Assembly (NCBI GenBank): GCA_009746045.1 | Contig: RPFO01001155.1 | Location: forward strand, 1-22,818 | DNA from: Mesostigma viride | Lineage: Eukaryota > Streptophyta > Mesostigmatophyceae > Mesostigmatales > Mesostigmataceae | Length of the DNA stretch: 22,818 nucleotides | Direction: 5' to 3' | Shown: positions 8,462 through 15,928 of the stretch, piece by piece | Layout of the letters: every line of letters starts with the position of its first letter | Numbering within the stretch: position 1 is the stretch's first letter | The notes under the pieces: generated by a model | The model's input: the letters and a program-made list of their open reading frames with translations, nothing else | Databases searched by the model: none | What the model was told of the DNA's origin: nothing | Position numbers and translations under genes: made by a program

Positions 8462-9250
8462 GGGCCATATACTTCAAAACGCTCCCGATCTTCCTCGCCT
8501 CTATTCCCATCGCCTTCTGAGGGCTTATGCGGAAGGAGAGCTGAAGAGCCCAATCCGAGTAGACAGTTATAGGAGCGTCGTCCTCGTCGAGCAGTCGGAT
8601 CGTGATGTTGCTGGGAGAGTCCTTGAGATGCTGCCACAAAGGGGTCGCTGCCTGCCAAACAATGGGTTCTAAGAACTGCGACATGTTGGGACAGACGGCC
8701 AAAAGGCCTCCATATCCCGTGCCTGTCGACGATGATATCACGTTTCCTCGAACGATGTCGCTGTATACATACACCATTCTCAGTCTCCCATTCGTTGCTG
8801 GCCGGTTGCTAGCGAGGACACCTGTGAAAGGATATGATCCTTCCATGAGCCCCAACACCCGGCCCGTGGGCTCATCCACCGCGACAGAGAACTCGGTGGC
8901 ATTTGTCACGGTAAAAGACTAGTCGCCCTGTTGTACGTGACCGAGAACCCAGGATCTACCGCCTTCAAAGCTTCCTCTATGTTTTTTCGGTTTTCGATAG
9001 TCGTGTACGAGCCGAGCGGCAAGGTCACCTTCGTAGGGGACTCGCTGCCAGACAAACGGACAGTGAAGTATCGGTTTCCTTCGCTGATGTGAGTCTGTTC
9101 AAACGGGATGGTCATGAGGGTAAGCCCGACGTCGTGATAATCGTCAAGGAGTCCCGCCGGGATGTCCCATACCGGATCCACTAGCGTCCCGCGAGTTCGG
9201 TTCTCCGTGCGAAGAGTGAGTGTCAGCGTTTCCTGGATGAACTCTTTCAT
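8388..9250 (-). CDS. Probable minor capsid (penton-like) protein, one frameshift
   Basis: About 287 residues in two frames. The first part starts at MKEFIQETLTLTLRTEN (ATG 9248-9250) and runs through TLPLGSYTTIENRKNIEEAL. Reading moves by one base at a four-base A run (8913-8916) into VTNATEFSV. The second part has GRVLGLMEG, RLRMVYVYSDIV, GGLLAVCPN, SNITIRLLDEDDAPI and WALQLSFRI. This order (start strand, 'LP.G.Y', 'LGL', 'VYVYSDIV', 'LL', 'I.IRL.DEDG', 'L.FR') matches a virion protein family seen repeatedly in Polinton-like and adintovirus-type genomes, which I believe is the minor capsid or penton component. The position just before the MCP supports this. The exact family name is uncertain. 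The open frame extends upstream to 9322, but that overlaps the preceding gene. Confidence 0.6.
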
Positions 9251-9488
9251 CGGCCACTTCTTCTGACAATAGCTCAGAAGTAATTTCGTTTGTCCCAAAA
9301 ACCTTGACGACGCCTTCCTCAATTTTCGCCGATGCCCTTTTCATGGCGCGCCTTGTCTTCCCTGTGAGTGGCTTCTTCTTACAGTAGAGCATGGCTGCCT
9401 CAATGAACTCTCGTGGGACATTTGGATGGAGGGTCATCCATTGAGAGATCTCGAGCATCTCGGCGTCAGTGAACAGCGGGCTGCTCAT
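9144..9488 (-). CDS. Small hypothetical protein
   Basis: A 114-residue frame starts MSSPLFTDAEMLEISQWM, 2 nt after the stop of the zinc-finger gene. The first ~75 residues look like a genuine helical protein (EMLEISQWMTLH, REFIEAAMLYCKKKPL, KTRRAMKRASAKIEEGVVKV). The last ~35 (HPGNADTHSSHGEPNSRDA) overlap the next gene in another frame and look like read-through, so a base error near 9250-9270 may hide the true stop. No known domain is visible. Tight packing argues for co-expression with the neighbouring virion genes. Confidence 0.55.
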   Translation of the reverse strand: MSSPLFTDAEMLEISQWMTLHPNVPREFIEAAMLYCKKKPLTGKTRRAMKRASAKIEEGVVKVFGTNEITSELLSEEVADERVHPGNADTHSSHGEPNSRDASGSGMGHPGGTP

Positions 9489-9490
9489 GT

Positions 9491-9994
9491 TTACTCTTCT
9501 GTGAGATTTTTTTCAGCGCCTTCTTTTGGAATTCCCACGACCGTGTTGTGGACCCTCCTGAGATGCAGCAGGAGGTTTTTTTCGTTTGCGAACGTGCTCT
9601 TACACCCGGGTTGTGGGCATTTCCACCTCGCGCCTCCCACCTGGACTCGTTTCCCGACAGGTACACCCGCAGGCTCCGGGGGTGCCGCCACTGCTTCATC
9701 GACGACAACCGGTTCGGGAGCCGGCGCGACAGGGGCCGGTTGGGCATACGCGGACAATGGGGGGTACGCGACCGGTCTAGAGTTCGCCATCACTGACGCC
9801 ATGAGAAGGGCATCCTTGAACCCTCGCGCCTCTGCGACCTTCCCTTTGTTCACCGCTCTTCGGACCGGCGCGCTGTGGATGACAATGGTGTTGGTCGATG
9901 AAGCGGTCACCTGCGACTGGGGTGCGACCTTACGCTTCGGTTTTCCCCTTTTACTTGAAGGACGGCGCCGTGCTGATTTCTGACGCCTTGCCAT
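9491..9994 (-). CDS. C2H2 zinc-finger protein with basic N-terminus
   Basis: The protein has 167 residues. Residues 1-25 are strongly basic (ARRQKSARRRPSSKRGKPKR), like a nuclear-localisation or DNA-condensing tail. Residues 70-112 form a Pro/Ala/Val-rich linker. Residues 126-149 form one clear C2H2 finger, with Cys126, Cys131, His144 and His149 (C-x4-C-x12-H-x4-H) and the expected Phe and Leu core positions. It probably binds nucleic acid, as a viral transcription regulator or a DNA-binding virion protein. It starts 22 nt after the 1103-aa gene ends, with TCTA at 10010-10013 and a TATAA-like stretch just upstream. The start context is AGAAATGGC. Confidence 0.75.
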   Translation of the reverse strand: MARRQKSARRRPSSKRGKPKRKVAPQSQVTASSTNTIVIHSAPVRRAVNKGKVAEARGFKDALLMASVMANSRPVAYPPLSAYAQPAPVAPAPEPVVVDEAVAAPPEPAGVPVGKRVQVGGARWKCPQPGCKSTFANEKNLLLHLRRVHNTVVGIPKEGAEKNLTEE

Positions 9995-10016
9995 TTCTGC
10001 ATATAATCATAGATTT

Positions 10017-13000
10017 TTATAACGTCCAAGTGAGGGTCTTGTTAGTCGACACGGCCATTTTTCCAGCGCGCGACTTGCAAAACGCCGTAGAGAGTGCTAT
10101 GTTTGTTGACGTGTCAGTGGTGATGCGAGGAATCCGCAATGCGATTTCAAACACCCCGTCATCCTCCTCGTATCCTGAAACAACATTCCAGTTGCTGCCA
10201 ATTATAACGTTTACCGGCCAGACGGACAGGCCGCTAGCCGTTAAGCGATATGGGTTTGATATGTCGAGAATCGTTGGTGGGTTGTTATCAAATGTTAACC
10301 TGACAAGGATATTGGTCAACGCGGTCGGAAGAGTTAGTTCCGATTGTGTGGCCGGGTCGTGGAAAGACATCACGGCCACAGGGGCGCCGTGCCAAAATTG
10401 CGGAAGCGGGTAGTCGTATATGGGCTGCCTCAGACCGACCAAAGAATCTGCTTCCAATATCGTGTGCGATATACGCCTAGTTTCTCGGACATCTTCATAC
10501 AGGGCCACGTCCATCCCGTGATTGCCGCCAATTGACGACAGGCTTGAACCATAATAGTAGCTTAGGCTAGAAGCAAATAAAAGCGGGGTCGGGCCAGATA
10601 CTGTTGGATCTAATACCTGGAACGTCACGGTCGCCAAATGGATCATACCAGTAACTGGAGGATCAACCAGTGAAATATGATCACAGGTTATGTCAACGTA
10701 CGACGAGGATTTTGATATTGTCGTTGTAGAAAAACCGCCAGTCCACGCTTCTCCAACGACTACGCTGATAAGCAACGGATCATTGCTCAACTTGGTGTTT
10801 GAAAATCCAAGTCTTACATAAAACTTCCTTACCGACTGACGAGCTGGTAGAATCCCATATATTTTGGCAGTATATTGGTTCATTTGCACGCCGTATTGAA
10901 CATCGGGACACTTAACAACCGTGCGGATGACACTCTCATTCGTGAGTGTTAGCTCCTTAAACCAAGTATCCGCCACACCCGGTACGGGTTTTGTGACGCT
11001 ATATTTGCCAAAAATGCTACAATTCCTCGACGAGGTGGACCTGTGACGCAGCTCCAACACGTCTCCGACGGCTGTGTACGATCCGGATGGGTTGTTGGTT
11101 TTTAGAGAGTCGAACTCTATGTCTTGTAGGTCATCTTTGATTGGCCAGACATACGCGCCGTGGTACTCTCCGCTCAAGTGGAAGACTGGTCGGAGGGGCA
11201 TCGGAATGTACGGGTCAAGAATGTCTGTAGGAGTGGTTGTAAATATACCGGACGAGTTTGAGATTTTAGTCATGTCACTAAGTTCTTGAGGAGTTGTTTT
11301 GGATATATAACGCTCCACCTTCCCATCCGATTTTCTTCGAAATGCCACCCAGTAGCTGTTTTGTTGTCTCCATGATGAGTTTAACGTGTATCGAACCTTC
11401 GACTTCAGATTGTCAAACAGGTCGAGTGCATAGTCACTATGGTGCAGATTGATACCCAGCATACCCCAATGCGTCGTAGCCGCATTTCTCCAATTCTGAT
11501 GGGCATCTGTCGTGGCCGGGTGATATTTATTCGTCAAAGACATAGTATTTTCTGCAAACGAGACGAAAGCATCGTTGCTGCCCAAATATAGCCGAAAACA
11601 CAATAGAAATGGGCCGTCGATGAGCTGCTCTGAAAAAACAACACATTTGCTTGGTGCCGGAGTGGCTGTTTTTACAAAAAAGAATTTTTCGGGAGACCCT
11701 TCAAAGTAGTATTTCGAAGCTTCTGCTTGCAGCGTGGTCACGGAGTGGCGCGAGAATGATTCTAGAGAATGGAGCGTCGTAGCGGGGCCGTCTATCTCCA
11801 CGGTCTCTCCTGACAGGTTTGGCGAGTCCTTTACGGTTACGATCCTGTATCTGAGTTCTACATCATCGCCTTCGGATGGATTTTGAAACGTCGTTGTCTT
11901 CAACGTCCCATCCAAGGCCCCTTGAGATACTCCGTTCGCCAACAGATGAAAACCGGTGAGAGGAGGCAACGACTTTCCCCACCCCACATCATGGTCCGCG
12001 TAGACGCCGTTGATCGCGATTTTTACAGGATTTAGATATGAAATGTAGGAACTTGGTGTCCGGATGCCGGAGTGCAGTTGGCTCATTTTTGAAACGCATA
12101 CCATCACCCCTCCTTTGTGGGTGGTGTAGGAGGTGAGGGTCGAGTCGTTGTAGACGTCTATCTCGTAGTTCATATACTTGTTACTATCTGCCGCGACTGG
12201 CGCGGTGATTACGGCGTCTTCCCCGCGCAGTCCCCCGTTTTGCGAGAGGGAGACTCCGCCGATGGTCGGAGTGGTCGGCGTGAGCTGGGTGGAATTCATG
12301 TACCACCTGATGGGGAGTTTGCGTTGGTATGCGAAGGGGGTCGTCATCTTTATGCCCTGTTTGAGGGTCGTTCCCTCTACGACCTCCCAATTAGCGGTGG
12401 TTGGATTGGTGCTCCAGTAGAGTGCGTTCACAGGGTCAATCGGACCCATTCGCCAGTCCGTCAGTGGCGAGTATGTACGCGTGATGGTGAAGGATCTCCC
12501 AGTTAGTGGAAGGCGGCGGTTGTCGTCGCGAATCGTGGCGAAAGACAACAACTCCACGCGGAGAGGGAGGCCGTTAAATCGAGATCCGCCGAGACCATAG
12601 AAAGAGTCGGAAAAGTATGGATATCCTACCTCTCCGTCCACAACGCTCTCCCCCGTGCGCGCCTGGGTCGTGTGGTAGTCGCGATAGGTAAACTTACAGA
12701 TTCCACTCGCGTCGCCATTCGTAACGTTGTAGGGCAGCTGGACTCGCACATCCTGGTCATTGATGACGTTGAACGCGTTTTGGTGCGACACGGTCGTCCC
12801 GTCTTCGAGATGGAGGACGAAATCCCCGTTCAAGTTAGCTATCGACGTTTTGCCTACCCCGTGTTGGTCAAAAAGGTAGTCCAATTGCGCGCGGGTCAGG
12901 ACTCTGCCACCAGGGTCTAGCAACGTATCAGGGCTAAAGTCGAAGACGTGGTACTGGGTTGCTCCCACTTTCGCCGTAAGGTAAGGTTCATTTAGAGTGA

Positions 13001-13328
13001 GATCGTCGACTAAAGTAGTCCCTGATTTAAAATAGGAATACCCATTCACGACGAGACTGTAAGCAAGTTCCGATGGGTCGCTTGCGGTCTCGTCGTCGTA
13101 ATTGTCTCCGAGTCGCACATTTGTCGGCTGGCTCGGGTAGAAAATTTTGAATCCGTCGACAACGAGTGACTCATCGAATGGATGTGAAGTGCCAAGAAGT
13201 AACGTAACGCTAGCTTGAAGCCCATCTATGTCTGTTTCGATGTTAGAAACACGCTCCTCCATTTCAGGGTCGAGCGTTAACCCGGTGGCGAGATTGGTCG
13301 GTCTGCTCAATGTTGTTAGAACGACCAT
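10017..13328 (-). CDS. 1103-aa fibre/spike-like surface protein
   Basis: This is the largest gene and is intact. Residues 20-45 (EMEERVSNIETDIDGLQASV) form a short coiled coil, typical of trimeric fibre bases. The rest is dominated by Thr, Ser, Asn, Gly, Tyr and aromatic residues in probable beta-strands, with many linkers such as PTTPTIGGVSL. I see no signal peptide, transmembrane segment or enzyme motif. The composition and N-terminal coiled coil suit a receptor-binding fibre or spike, but no homologous family is recognised. It is transcribed away from the 13353-13880 gene from a shared 24-bp gap, with TAGA (TCTA on its strand) 13 nt upstream. A protein this long without a break, beside several frameshifted genes, shows that decay is not widespread. 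Confidence 0.75.
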   Translation of the reverse strand: MVVLTTLSRPTNLATGLTLDPEMEERVSNIETDIDGLQASVTLLLGTSHPFDESLVVDGFKIFYPSQPTNVRLGDNYDDETASDPSELAYSLVVNGYSYFKSGTTLVDDLTLNEPYLTAKVGATQYHVFDFSPDTLLDPGGRVLTRAQLDYLFDQHGVGKTSIANLNGDFVLHLEDGTTVSHQNAFNVINDQDVRVQLPYNVTNGDASGICKFTYRDYHTTQARTGESVVDGEVGYPYFSDSFYGLGGSRFNGLPLRVELLSFATIRDDNRRLPLTGRSFTITRTYSPLTDWRMGPIDPVNALYWSTNPTTANWEVVEGTTLKQGIKMTTPFAYQRKLPIRWYMNSTQLTPTTPTIGGVSLSQNGGLRGEDAVITAPVAADSNKYMNYEIDVYNDSTLTSYTTHKGGVMVCVSKMSQLHSGIRTPSSYISYLNPVKIAINGVYADHDVGWGKSLPPLTGFHLLANGVSQGALDGTLKTTTFQNPSEGDDVELRYRIVTVKDSPNLSGETVEIDGPATTLHSLESFSRHSVTTLQAEASKYYFEGSPEKFFFVKTATPAPSKCVVFSEQLIDGPFLLCFRLYLGSNDAFVSFAENTMSLTNKYHPATTDAHQNWRNAATTHWGMLGINLHHSDYALDLFDNLKSKVRYTLNSSWRQQNSYWVAFRRKSDGKVERYISKTTPQELSDMTKISNSSGIFTTTPTDILDPYIPMPLRPVFHLSGEYHGAYVWPIKDDLQDIEFDSLKTNNPSGSYTAVGDVLELRHRSTSSRNCSIFGKYSVTKPVPGVADTWFKELTLTNESVIRTVVKCPDVQYGVQMNQYTAKIYGILPARQSVRKFYVRLGFSNTKLSNDPLLISVVVGEAWTGGFSTTTISKSSSYVDITCDHISLVDPPVTGMIHLATVTFQVLDPTVSGPTPLLFASSLSYYYGSSLSSIGGNHGMDVALYEDVRETRRISHTILEADSLVGLRQPIYDYPLPQFWHGAPVAVMSFHDPATQSELTLPTALTNILVRLTFDNNPPTILDISNPYRLTASGLSVWPVNVIIGSNWNVVSGYEEDDGVFEIALRIPRITTDTSTNIALSTAFCKSRAGKMAVSTNKTLTWTL

Positions 13329-13352
13329 TTATTATCTACCTAGAATATAAAC
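13329..13352. promoter_or_regulatory. 24-bp divergent promoter between the two gene blocks
   Basis: The whole gap between two opposed start codons is 24 bp. It holds TCTACCTAGA (13335-13344), giving TCTA on each strand 13-15 nt from each ATG, and AT-rich sequence on both sides (ATATAAAC towards the plus-strand gene, ATAATAA towards the minus-strand gene). TCTA in an AT-rich setting is the known late promoter of the giant virus CroV and of the virophage mavirus. The match here is suggestive only. Confidence 0.5.
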
Positions 13353-13880
13353 ATGGCCTCTGAGGCTTCAGAGACCCCAACGAGCTACCAAGACGAAACC
13401 TTCGCCGAGACGCGGGAAGAGCAGGTTGACCTGGTCAAGACAATTCGAAAGGGACAACCGCTGAATGATGAACAGAAAAAAGCCCTTCGCGACAAAATGA
13501 GGGTTTACCAGCAACGCGCAAAAGCCGAGAGGGAGAAGAGACGAAACGAAGAAAAGGAGGCAGAGATAACGAAACGAAAGGTCCTTGCAAAGGAATTGGA
13601 GATTCAGCGGCAAAGGCTAGTCGAACTCGAGCTGCAAGAAGCCCGCAACAAATCGCGGATTGAACGCCTTCTCGCTGAAGATTCCGTCGCCTCAACCCCC
13701 GCCGACACGCCAAAACCAAGACGGGGTCGAAAGCCCAAGGAGACAGAGCCGGACTCTCCGCCACCCCCGATCAAGACCCGACAGCTCCCACCTCCACCAC
13801 CGCCACCTGTCGCGATGACGCCATACGAGATGCGCATGGCCGCCATCCGCGCGTCTCTCCTTGCTAGTCTGGACGATTAA
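13353..13880 (+). CDS. Coiled-coil, proline-rich protein with AT-hook-like motif
   Basis: The protein has 175 residues and starts in a good context (AACATGGCC). Residues 18-110 form a long, highly charged helix or coiled coil (EKRRNEEKEAEITKRK, KELEIQRQRLVELELQEAR). Residues about 125-131 read RRGRKPK, an AT-hook-like DNA-binding core. Residues 135-155 are Pro-rich with a run of seven prolines. The C-terminus (TPYEMRMAAIRASLLASLDD) is a short helix. No enzyme motif is present. It is first in the plus-strand block and 12 nt before the packaging ATPase, so a scaffold, packaging adaptor or DNA-binding virion protein is possible. The family is not recognised. Confidence 0.65.
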   Translation: MASEASETPTSYQDETFAETREEQVDLVKTIRKGQPLNDEQKKALRDKMRVYQQRAKAEREKRRNEEKEAEITKRKVLAKELEIQRQRLVELELQEARNKSRIERLLAEDSVASTPADTPKPRRGRKPKETEPDSPPPPIKTRQLPPPPPPPVAMTPYEMRMAAIRASLLASLDD

Positions 13881-13892
13881 AATGTCTTCAGA

Positions 13893-14777
13893 ATGATAAT
13901 GGCTATCATCGAAGAGCGACGAATTCATTCACTTGAGAACAAAGACATCAAGCAACGATACGCCCCACAGCGTCCTGCTCCACCGAATATGCCGAGTCTT
14001 CATTTCATCGCAAACTTCTGCGGAGCTCGACGGTCTGGGAAAACTACATCGGCAGTCAACATGGCGAAGGCTTACTTTGCTAACAACTCATTCGACAAGC
14101 TGTACCTCATTTCAGGGAGTGCCCACACGGAGCCAAAATACAAGGAGCTCCCGGAACCAGCTATGACGATGGAAGTCTACTCTAACCTGGCATTCGATGG
14201 GATGATAGATCATATAAAGTCTGACCTCCACGAATACGAGAGGTACAAGGACGATCTCAAGGTCTGGGAAACGTTCAAACGCGAATACGTGGATGGGAAA
14301 AAAAACGCAGAACTCATGGACCTCTCCATGTACCTACGCCTTGATGCAATGAACTGGGATAAACCTGCGACAAGGTTCGAGCACGGTCCTCCTTCGTCGC
14401 TCATTCTGATAGACGACATGCAAGGCAGTGCCCTCTATCAGAGCTCTAGCAAAAACGCTGTTGCGGCTTTCGCGTTCAAACACAGACACTTCCTCACGAG
14501 CATGATTTTCCTGACACAGGCGTACACAAGCGGTGGCGTACCACGAGCAGTGCGAGCGAATATATCGTTTCTTGCGCTGTTCAGAACGAAGGACCATCGA
14601 GCCGCGCGACAGATCGCGGAAGAGAGCGCGGGGGCTGTGGCGCCGGACGAGTTTCTCGCGCTATGGGACCACGCCGTCAAGGACGATCCTCACGACTTCT
14701 TCGCTGTCGACTTCGACCAGCGCGACCCGAAAAAAATGTTTCGTCGAAACTTCAATACATTTCTCTCGATAAAATAA
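13893..14777 (+). CDS. DNA-packaging ATPase (A32/FtsK-HerA type)
   Basis: This is the motor that would pump DNA into the capsid. The 294 residues are intact. Walker A is GARRSGKT (residues 44-51). Walker B is SLILIDDMQ with Asp174 and Asp175. A downstream strand, MIFLTQAY (204-211), supplies the polar sensor residue Gln209. The order and spacing fit the A32-like packaging ATPases shared by nucleocytoplasmic large DNA viruses, virophages, Polintons and PLVs. Length is normal for PLVs. Two starts are possible, Met1 and Met3 (ATGGCT, better +4 G). It follows the coiled-coil gene by 12 nt and is followed by the 650-bp control region. Presence of MCP plus this ATPase is the main sign that the element encodes virions. 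Confidence 0.9.
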   Translation: MIMAIIEERRIHSLENKDIKQRYAPQRPAPPNMPSLHFIANFCGARRSGKTTSAVNMAKAYFANNSFDKLYLISGSAHTEPKYKELPEPAMTMEVYSNLAFDGMIDHIKSDLHEYERYKDDLKVWETFKREYVDGKKNAELMDLSMYLRLDAMNWDKPATRFEHGPPSSLILIDDMQGSALYQSSSKNAVAAFAFKHRHFLTSMIFLTQAYTSGGVPRAVRANISFLALFRTKDHRAARQIAEESAGAVAPDEFLALWDHAVKDDPHDFFAVDFDQRDPKKMFRRNFNTFLSIK

Positions 14778-15430
14778 TTTTCTCTGAACATGATATACTA
14801 TGGATATTCCGTCCATCAAACGATACGCAGGCGCCGAGAAGGAGTACGAGTTAACGTAAAGGATTTACGTTAGATGGATAGAGATTGTTACGCTCTTTCC
14901 AACGGCACCTTGAACGCCTCATTTGGTTAAGGAACGTAAAAGTTATGACGTTTCCTAGGCTGTGCCGACAGTACCCGGCGCGCCACTGTGGGCGCGTACG
15001 GACACAGGATGTACAAGTGTCACTTTGATAGTCCGCAGGACGTTGACAGGACTTGTACAGGACTTGATGGTCAATTGATAGGTAGGCGCACTGTAGCGCG
15101 CCAGGACCTATGAGACAATTGATGCTGACTAGTGTACGGATAGGTCCACAGGAATAGCCGTATGGACAATTGATAGATCTGCGCGCCAAAGGCGTGCCAG
15201 AGTCTGTGTAATCAATTGATTGACAGTTCAGCTGTGACAGTGCAGCTGAATACTTGGACGCGTCCCTAGTAAGCTATATGAGTGACTTGGTCACACCGGG
15301 ACGCTAGTTCTTGCGTGCACGTTCTCTTGGCACTGCGACCCTGTCGTCTGTGCTGCGTGCAGTCTTGGAAGTGACATGACTTACGTCTGTGTTTCCTGAT
15401 TGTTAATAAAGGCAACTTCCTGCAAGAACC
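14778..15430. promoter_or_regulatory. Repeat-rich non-coding control region, candidate origin
   Basis: A 653-bp gap in an otherwise compact element. Visible structure: a perfect 9-bp hairpin TAACGTAAA/TTTACGTTA (14852-14872); four CAATTGAT motifs starting at 15072, 15116, 15167 and 15213, spaced 44-51 bp; GCGCGCC boxes between them; TTCAGCTG/CAGCTGAA arms (15227-15234, 15243-15250); and a GCGTCCC/GGGACGC pair around GTGACTTGGTCAC (about 15259-15304). TTAATAAA near 15400 could be the TATA element of the gene at 15431. Regular iterons plus inverted repeats suggest a replication origin, a binding site for the recombinase or a regulatory protein, or a non-coding RNA. I cannot tell which. Confidence 0.55.
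14852..14872 (+). terminator. Perfect 9-bp hairpin downstream of the ATPase gene
   Basis: TAACGTAAA and TTTACGTTA are separated by GGA, about 75 nt past the ATPase stop codon. It may mark the transcript 3' end, as palindromes do in mimivirus-type transcription. No U-run is required in such systems. It could equally belong to the repeat-rich region that follows. Confidence 0.4.
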
Positions 15431-15928
15431 ATGGCGGAATTCGTGGCATTCTTACCCTCACAACTCGTATTACAACTGTACGTGTTGGACACCCAAGCAC
15501 TCCTCCGATATTGTTCGGGTTCTCGACTGGGGCAGAAAACTCTAGAACGTGTCGTCAGGATCCTTCAAGAAGCAGGCCACAACGACACGATTCCGTCCAC
15601 CTGTCACGACATGAGCCCCGAAATCCGATTGGCCATCCTCGCCTTGGTGGGCGATCGCAGGCGTCCACGTGGGCGCTCACCCTCCAAAACGGAAAAACGA
15701 CACGAACCGAAACGGCCTCGAGGGCGCCCAAGGATCCACCCCGTAGGGTATAAAAAGCCTCGAGCCAAAAAATTGTCTCATGTTCAGTCATCAGATGACG
15801 GTGACCGTAGAGGAGCGTCGCGAGCAATGGCGACGGGCCCAGGCGAAGAGGCGAGCAATCGCCCGCGACCAGACGAACTGCATCTCGGCGAAAAGCAAGG
15901 TCAAGAAGGGCGTCTGGAATCCCAGTGA
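15431..15928 (+). CDS. AT-hook protein, overlapping the recombinase gene
   Basis: The 165-residue frame starts in a good context (AACCATGGCG). Residues 1-75 look like a folded helical unit (FLPSQLVLQLYVLDTQALLRYC, TLERVVRILQEAGH, PEIRLAILALVG). Residues 76-116 are very basic and contain a canonical AT-hook, KRPRGRPRIHP, followed by GYKKPRAKK. The last ~48 residues overlap the recombinase in another frame and look like non-coding read-through. Removing one A from the A6 run at 15767-15772 would join this N-terminus to the recombinase frame, so this may be the DNA-binding N-terminal part of the recombinase. Alternatively it is a separate small DNA-binding protein. Confidence 0.55.
   Translation: MAEFVAFLPSQLVLQLYVLDTQALLRYCSGSRLGQKTLERVVRILQEAGHNDTIPSTCHDMSPEIRLAILALVGDRRRPRGRSPSKTEKRHEPKRPRGRPRIHPVGYKKPRAKKLSHVQSSDDGDRRGASRAMATGPGEEASNRPRPDELHLGEKQGQEGRLESQ

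Noticed and set aside
14800-14859. 19-codon frame (ATGGATATT...TAA) just after the ATPase gene
   Set aside because: It is too short to judge and ends inside the hairpin at 14852-14872. No support beyond a start and stop.
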